DNA from: Aureobasidium sp. EXF-3400
Lineage: Eukaryota > Ascomycota > Dothideomycetes > Dothideales > Saccotheciaceae
Assembly: GCA_024195585.1 (NCBI GenBank)
Contig: SWBL01000443.1
Coordinates: forward strand, 1 to 34,316
Reading direction: 5' to 3'
Length of the DNA: 34,316 nucleotides
The stretch's first letter is position 1. Every line of letters starts with the position of its first letter. Of the stretch, positions 29,270 to 34,316 are shown piece by piece. Under the pieces are notes generated by a model. It was not told the DNA's origin, searched no databases, and worked only from the letters and a program-made list of their open reading frames with translations. Both the position numbers and the translations under genes were made by a program.

Positions 29270-32200
29270 ATGTCGACTCTTCACCCCACCGCCGACATGG
29301 AGGAGGTCGAAGACGAGCTTATCTTCCAGCAAACACTCCTGGAAACACTGGATCCCGCCGACGGTAGTGAGCGCCGACAAGAGGTGGAACTGGCAATCAT
29401 GGATCTGGAAAGGCGCATGGCAGCTTTCAACAACGCTGCTGCTGCTTCCTCACAATCAGAGAGCAACCCTTCATACAATGCGCCCGGCGCATACCCTCAG
29501 TCGGATGCCAGCGATATGGAGCAAGACTTCCCAACATTCGCCTCGACCGCGCTCCCCACTCCGAACAGGAACACACAGCTCAAGAGAAGCCGCGATGAAG
29601 TCTCGCCACTGGACAGCTTTGACAGAAACAAGCGACCTGCGCCAACTCCTATGCCTCCACCGAGTCAGCGACCGCTTAGCCAGGATCGTCGCATGGCTTA
29701 TCTAGAAAGACAGCGCCAGATCGAAGCCGCCGCTCGTCAGAGAAGAGAGTCTGTGGCTGCTGACGCCGACTTTGCCTCGAGGCTGAGCCAGCAACCCGCT
29801 TCGTCACCCATCGCCGGCCCCTCCCGCAACAACCTGTACTCTCAGCCCGACATGTCGCCCAGTAGAATGGCTCCAGTCTTTAGACCTCCGGGTTACAGAA
29901 GCAATCCTCCTTCACAGTCGCATCCCCCTGCTCCGTATCCTGCTGTGGAATTGCCGCGTATCAAGCCTGAAGTTCACTCGAGTCCTGGATATGCTCATGC
30001 TTCTAGACCTGTTAAGCCCGAACCCTACCAACTTCCTACTCCTTTGAACAGTGGACACCGCAATCCTATGGTTATTGACCTGACTGGGGATGATGAACCC
30101 GAGTCTCAACAAGCTCAAATCCAGAGACTCAGGTCGAATCCAGACGAGGAATTGCGCCGTAGGCATCTCTGGGAACAAAACAACGCTATTAGCTCAATGC
30201 GCGGCCCTAATGGTACGCCACAACATCAACAGGCAATCGCCTACCTTCGACAACAAGAGGCAACCCGTCAAGCAGAGATGGCCCTGCGAAACTCGGCGAA
30301 TCCGACCCGTGAGATGGTAGATCTAGCTAACCGCCGTCGTCTTGAACAATGGCAACAACAAGTCGCTGCTATCCAGCAATTCAATGCGCAAAATCCTCAT
30401 CAGCCTCGCCCCTTCCCAAACCATGTTTCTTACGCGCAACCAACTCCTTCCTTCATGCGCTCGTCTCAGCAGCCCGTACCACGCGCTGCTCATGACGATT
30501 TAGTTCAGTTGGGTGGCCTCATCAATGGTCGCGGCAGATCTACAAGGTTCGACTCGCCAGATGATGATTTGCAATTCCTGCGTTCAACCACTCTTCAACA
30601 AAATCCACCAAGCTGGGACATCTACGATGTTGAGAGTGTCGATACTAAGGAGGAACTACGTAAACTAATGGAGAACATTCAGCCTGACGATGCTACCAAA
30701 ATCGCCAACGAAGAGGACGTGCCGGTCGAGGGACTCACCATCAAGCTCAAGCCGTACCAGTTCGCCGGTCTTGAGTGGCTTCAGAAAATGGAGAACGGCT
30801 CGAACAAAGGTGGCATTCTGGCTGACGATATGGGTCTGGGCAAAACTGTCCAAGCCATTTCACTCATGGTCACCAACCGCTCTGAGGATCCTGTGAACAA
30901 GACTACCCTAATCCTTGCGCCGGTTGCTCTCTTGCGTCAGTGGGAACAGGAGATCATGACCAAAGTCAAGCCTGGTAGACACAGACTTCACACCTTCATC
31001 CACCACTCAAGCGCAAAGAAAAAGAATCACAGAGATTTGCGCGACTTTGACGTCGTTCTGACTACCTTCGGTACTATCGCTGCCGAATTGAAGAAGATAG
31101 AGAAGTACGAGATGCGCAAGAAAGTAGACCCAATGGCTCAACCCAGAGACGACGAGAAATGTATGTTTATCGGTCCGGATTGTAAGTGGTACAGAGTCAT
31201 TGTCGACGAAGCGCAATGCATCAAGAACAAGACTACCAAGACTGCTCGAGCTGCATTCTATCTTCAAGCTCGTTCTCGATTCTGTATGACTGGCACTCCG
31301 ATGATGAACAGTGTTGAGGAACTCTATTCCCTCATCCACTTCCTACGTATCAAGCCATACAACAACTGGAACAAGTTCAGGACGGACTTCAACCAGCCTT
31401 TGAAGGGCAACAACGAGGGCGCGCGTCAGATGGCCATGCACAAGCTGCAAGCACTGTTGAAGGCCATCCTCCTTCGTCGCAACAAGAAGACCGAGATCAA
31501 TGGTCGCCCCATTCTCAACCTGCCGGAAAGACGTGTCGAGGAGACCAATCCCGATTTCAGTGAGGACGAGCGTAATATTTACGTGGCTCTCGAGACGAGC
31601 TCTGCGGTCAAATTCAACAAGTATCTCAAGGCTGGCACAGTCAGCAATTCTTACATGCAAATTCTGGTCCTGCTGCTTCGTCTACGCCAAGCCTGCTGCC
31701 ATCCCAATCTGATCAAGGATCTTGGTATCGTTGCCGCGACTGCTGAAATCACACAAGATACGATGGACGAAATCTGCAGGAACCTTGAACCCAATGTCAT
31801 CACTCGAATCAAGGAAGCAAACGGCATATTTGAATGTCCTGTGTGCTACGACGCTGTCGAGAATCCTGCCATCTTCACTCCTTGCGGTCACGATACTTGT
31901 CCAGACTGCTTCTCCAGAATTGCCGACCCTTCCAATGCACTTGCTGAGGGCGACGAAGGACGAACTGCAAAGTGCCCTGAATGTCGTGGTCCTATCAACA
32001 CCAAGAAGGTCATCGATTACGAGTGTTTCAAGCGTATTCACATGCCCGAGGAAGTCGACCCTGATGAGACAGTTGACATCAAGACCGACGCAGACGGTGA
32101 CGATATGGCCGCTGTCGACACTGACGACGACGACGACGACTCTGAAGATGAGGAGGATGAAGAGGATGATGACGAGACTGATTCTCTTGATGGCTTCATT

Positions 32201-33058
32201 GTTGAGGATGGCGCTAAAGAAGAAGATGACGAGGAAGCAGCAGAGCGTAGGCTGAAAGCTGCCCTGAAGCCCAAGAAGAAGGCCAAGTCCAAGATGAGCA
32301 GCAAAGCAAAAGGAAAGCTGAAGGAGTCGAGCAGTTCCGCCGAAAAAAAGAGGAAGGCGGCCACGATGACAATTCCCGAACTCAAGAAACTGGCAGTCAG
32401 AAAGCCTGGATGGCGCAAGATCTACCTTCGCATGCTGAAGAAGGACTTCAAGCCTTCTTCCAAGATCGAGCGCACCATGGAGATTTTGGACGGTATCATG
32501 ACTGCACCCGAAGGCGAGAAAATAATCATCTTCTCTCAGTGGACCTCTCTGCTCGATTTGCTCGAAGTGCCTGTGTCTGGGAAGGGCTGGGGATATCGCC
32601 GCTACGACGGAAGCATGAATGCCAAACTCCGTGCCGATGCTGTTGATGACTTCAAGAACAAGCCCAACGTCCGCATGATGCTGGTTTCTCTCAAGGCAGG
32701 CAATGCTGGTCTGAACCTCAACATCGCTTCTCAGGTTGTGATCATGGATCCATTCTGGAACCCCTACATCGAGGAACAAGCCATCGACCGTGCTCATCGT
32801 CTCGGACAGACTAGACCCGTCTTGGTCCACCGTGTTCTGATCAAGGAGACTGTCGAAGATCGCATCATCGCCTTGCAGGAAAAGAAGCGCGCTCTCATCT
32901 CTGAAGCGCTCGATGAAAAGGCTTCCCAGAGTCTAGGCAGACTGAGTGTACAGGAACTGGCGTATCTTTTCGGTATCAGCAGAAACGTCAACGATGCGCT
33001 ACCCGCCGGCCCCAGGGCTAGAGTCCGTCAAGGCGGTGTTGGTGGCTTGGGTGCTTGA
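29270..33058 (+). CDS. SNF2-family ATPase with embedded RING finger (Uls1/Rad5 type)
   Basis: Single exon, 1262 residues. An N-terminal helix (EEVEDELIFQQTLLETL from about 10) is followed by ~430 disordered residues rich in P, Q and S. VIDLTGDDE at 268-276 is a typical SUMO-interaction motif followed by acidic residues. The SNF2 motor has Walker A MGLGKT at 521-526 and a DEAQ box at 646-649. A C3HC4 RING follows (C856, C859, C872, H874, C877, C880, C902, C905), then an acidic run (about 950-970), a Lys-rich stretch and helicase-C motifs IIIFSQWTSLL, LVSLKAGNAGLNL and HRLGQTR (1176-1182). RING placement between the two motor lobes defines the Rad5/Rad16/Uls1 group; the SUMO motif and absence of a visible HIRAN domain favour Uls1, a SUMO-directed translocase and ubiquitin ligase on chromatin. 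The start is the first in-frame ATG. It is the only large intronless gene here. Confidence 0.93.
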   Translation: MSTLHPTADMEEVEDELIFQQTLLETLDPADGSERRQEVELAIMDLERRMAAFNNAAAASSQSESNPSYNAPGAYPQSDASDMEQDFPTFASTALPTPNRNTQLKRSRDEVSPLDSFDRNKRPAPTPMPPPSQRPLSQDRRMAYLERQRQIEAAARQRRESVAADADFASRLSQQPASSPIAGPSRNNLYSQPDMSPSRMAPVFRPPGYRSNPPSQSHPPAPYPAVELPRIKPEVHSSPGYAHASRPVKPEPYQLPTPLNSGHRNPMVIDLTGDDEPESQQAQIQRLRSNPDEELRRRHLWEQNNAISSMRGPNGTPQHQQAIAYLRQQEATRQAEMALRNSANPTREMVDLANRRRLEQWQQQVAAIQQFNAQNPHQPRPFPNHVSYAQPTPSFMRSSQQPVPRAAHDDLVQLGGLINGRGRSTRFDSPDDDLQFLRSTTLQQNPPSWDIYDVESVDTKEELRKLMENIQPDDATKIANEEDVPVEGLTIKLKPYQFAGLEWLQKMENGSNKGGILADDMGLGKTVQAISLMVTNRSEDPVNKTTLILAPVALLRQWEQEIMTKVKPGRHRLHTFIHHSSAKKKNHRDLRDFDVVLTTFGTIAAELKKIEKYEMRKKVDPMAQPRDDEKCMFIGPDCKWYRVIVDEAQCIKNKTTKTARAAFYLQARSRFCMTGTPMMNSVEELYSLIHFLRIKPYNNWNKFRTDFNQPLKGNNEGARQMAMHKLQALLKAILLRRNKKTEINGRPILNLPERRVEETNPDFSEDERNIYVALETSSAVKFNKYLKAGTVSNSYMQILVLLLRLRQACCHPNLIKDLGIVAATAEITQDTMDEICRNLEPNVITRIKEANGIFECPVCYDAVENPAIFTPCGHDTCPDCFSRIADPSNALAEGDEGRTAKCPECRGPINTKKVIDYECFKRIHMPEEVDPDETVDIKTDADGDDMAAVDTDDDDDDSEDEEDEEDDDETDSLDGFIVEDGAKEEDDEEAAERRLKAALKPKKKAKSKMSSKAKGKLKESSSSAEKKRKAATMTIPELKKLAVRKPGWRKIYLRMLKKDFKPSSKIERTMEILDGIMTAPEGEKIIIFSQWTSLLDLLEVPVSGKGWGYRRYDGSMNAKLRADAVDDFKNKPNVRMMLVSLKAGNAGLNLNIASQVVIMDPFWNPYIEEQAIDRAHRLGQTRPVLVHRVLIKETVEDRIIALQEKKRALISEALDEKASQSLGRLSVQELAYLFGISRNVNDALPAGPRARVRQGGVGGLGA

Positions 33059-33663
33059 GAGATAATTCATTTGTGTTTATGGAGTTTACACAGAGTAATA
33101 TATGGGAGGGAATGGGATTATGAAGTTTTACATGGGCCGGCCCAATCACTGACGAATGGCGTATGGTTTCTGGGCTTTTCATTGACTTGATGACGATGGT
33201 TATGGCCCTTTTTTTTTCTCTTTTTCTCTTCACTGTTATGGCTTGTTTTACGGTACATGGCTTAACTATACATGATACGCTACAATGCAGAACATAAGTA
33301 TGTTTTTAATTATCCACACCAACTTTACTATGGTCCGTTATGTCTTTTGCTTTAAGTCTAACTGCACTATGATACTTATGTTACTGTCGATGAATCGCCA
33401 CCGCTCATCATAGACTCATCTCCATGAGCTATCCAGCTATTTAGTCTGCGTGGTAACTATATAATCTATATTAAGCCAACCATTCGATATGGAATGGAAC
33501 GAACTCCATGTTTACCTTCATATTAGCAGTAGATTCATTATCATAGGGTTTCCAAAATTAATTTGCTAAAATACATACTGTTGTCGAACATCAAAATCAT
33601 GAACAGGGTTAGATGACTAACGGGAAGGAAGGAGCTGGTGACCAGTGTGGATGTTACATGGCA
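33059..33663. other. 3' flank of the SNF2-RING gene
   Basis: An AT-rich region with a long T run near 33210. It has no gene I can support and still contains ordinary numbers of CA and TG, unlike the sequence further right. Confidence 0.5.
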
Positions 33664-33769
33664 TGGAATAAGTAGAATATTGGCATATGCCACTGATTTT
33701 TAGTAGAATATTCTACCTAGTTAGCATGGAATAAAATCGCTAATTCTGGTAGAATATTCTACTATTCCA
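33664..33769. mobile_element. MITE-like inverted-repeat element, ~106 bp
   Basis: The left end TGGAATAAGTAGAATATT and the reverse complement of the right end (TGGAATAGTAGAATATT) match apart from one extra A. Inside are two copies of the perfect palindrome GTAGAATATTCTAC (33703-33716 and 33749-33762), a third TGGAATA at 33727, and the palindrome TGGCATATGCCA. There is no coding capacity, and I could not see a target-site duplication. It may be a miniature transposon or a palindrome-rich repeat next to the larger RIP-mutated repeat. Confidence 0.5.
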
Positions 33770-33779
33770 CCTCTTGATA

Positions 33780-34316
33780 TAGCTAATGTCGATAGTTAGA
33801 TAGGTAGCAAGCTCGAAGTTAGCGCGTGCAGCGCTTAGGCATAGCAGATTTTATAGAAAAGCTTGCTATTACGCGTATTTCGATTAGTAGCGTATCTAAG
33901 GCCTCTAATTAGCTGGATCTTATCTTAGAGATTAGATCTAGCGCTCTTATTAGCCGGCTAAGGCTTTAGCTACGCGATTTCTTACGCGTCCTTTTTGACG
34001 CGTATCAATTGCTCCTAATTTATACATTTAATACTCTAACTACTACTCTTCTAACCACTTCTTACTAAATATTAGAGCTAAGCTCCTAGCTGTTTTCCTA
34101 TCTTAGTTAGCACACTATACTATACTTAACTCGACCTTTATATTATGTATTTACCTACTAATATATAGTTATAAAGCTAATTAAACTCTCGAACTCCTTA
34201 GGGCTAGCTACTATACGCCTCTATATAGAGCACTCTCTTTAAATTCGCCTCTAACACTCTAAAGGAGAGGGCCTTCCTTCTAGTCTAAGGCTTAGTAGAT
34301 TATATATATAGTATCT
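33780..34316. repeat. RIP-mutated repeat (probable dead transposon), cut by window end
   Basis: The sequence changes to AT-rich text full of TAG, CTA and TTA with almost no CA or TG. Hand count for 34021-34316: TA 57, AT 27, CA 6, TG 2, AC 23, GT 7. This gives TA/AT about 2.1 and (CA+TG)/(AC+GT) about 0.27, far inside the range taken to mean repeat-induced point mutation. CG is still present (ACGCG several times), as expected if CA was the target. No open frame survives, so the element type cannot be named. The left border is approximate. Confidence 0.8.

Noticed and set aside
31682..32830. 382-codon open frame antisense to the SNF2-RING gene
   Set aside because: It is a codon-bias shadow: the reverse frame of a long gene with few TTA, CTA and TCA codons. 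Its composition mirrors the acidic and Lys runs of the real gene, and no domain is visible.
1..34316. CRISPR arrays, toxin-antitoxin pairs, phage or conjugative genes
   Set aside because: The window is fungal nuclear DNA with spliced genes. No direct-repeat and spacer pattern or bacterial operon layout is present.

Overview
The window looks like nuclear DNA of a filamentous ascomycete (Pezizomycotina; I would guess Dothideomycetes, but only from general impression). Evidence: genes with short introns (47-129 nt) that have GTRNGT-type donors, CTNAC-like branch sites and CAG/TAG acceptors; CT/CA-rich 5' leaders; an intron-bearing tRNA-Tyr; and an AT-rich right edge with a strong dinucleotide signature of repeat-induced point mutation (RIP). 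I rebuilt every gene model by reading splice sites; all exon sums close in frame.

Layout. 0.8-10.8 kb holds three tandem minus-strand genes: an Hsp70-like/HSPA12-type ATPase with a Q/P/N-rich N-terminus, nuclear poly(A) polymerase (Pap1), and a 712-residue Q-rich coiled-coil protein I cannot name. 13.0-19.7 kb is an accessory-looking metabolic stretch: a small secreted five-cysteine protein (possibly Alt a 1-like), a microsomal P450 divergently paired with a secreted tannase/feruloyl esterase, a 62-residue two-helix membrane protein and an ABM-fold monooxygenase. A tRNA-Tyr(GUA) gene separates this from a GH16-fold protein lacking a signal peptide (20.4-21.3 kb). An MFS-like transporter with a long disordered N-terminus follows (21.6-25.1 kb). 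25.4-28.2 kb has a Nit2-type omega-amidase, a small mitochondrial membrane protein divergent from it, and an SDR oxidoreductase with a mitochondrial presequence whose stop codon lies 7 bp from that of the small protein. 29.3-33.1 kb is an intronless SNF2-RING protein with a SUMO-interaction motif (Uls1/Rad5 type). The right end holds a ~106 bp inverted-repeat (MITE-like) sequence and then a RIP-mutated repeat running off the window.

How the genes work together. Most are independent housekeeping genes (mRNA polyadenylation, tRNA, SUMO/ubiquitin-linked chromatin remodelling, amide metabolism). The only group suggesting a shared pathway is P450 + tannase/feruloyl esterase + ABM monooxygenase, which could act on plant phenolic esters; this is inference from proximity. 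I found no CRISPR, phage, integron or toxin-antitoxin structure, and no convincing wholly new multi-gene system. The items most worth a second look are the prion-like Hsp70, the unnamed 712-residue protein, the signal-less GH16 protein, and the inverted-repeat/RIP boundary at the right end.
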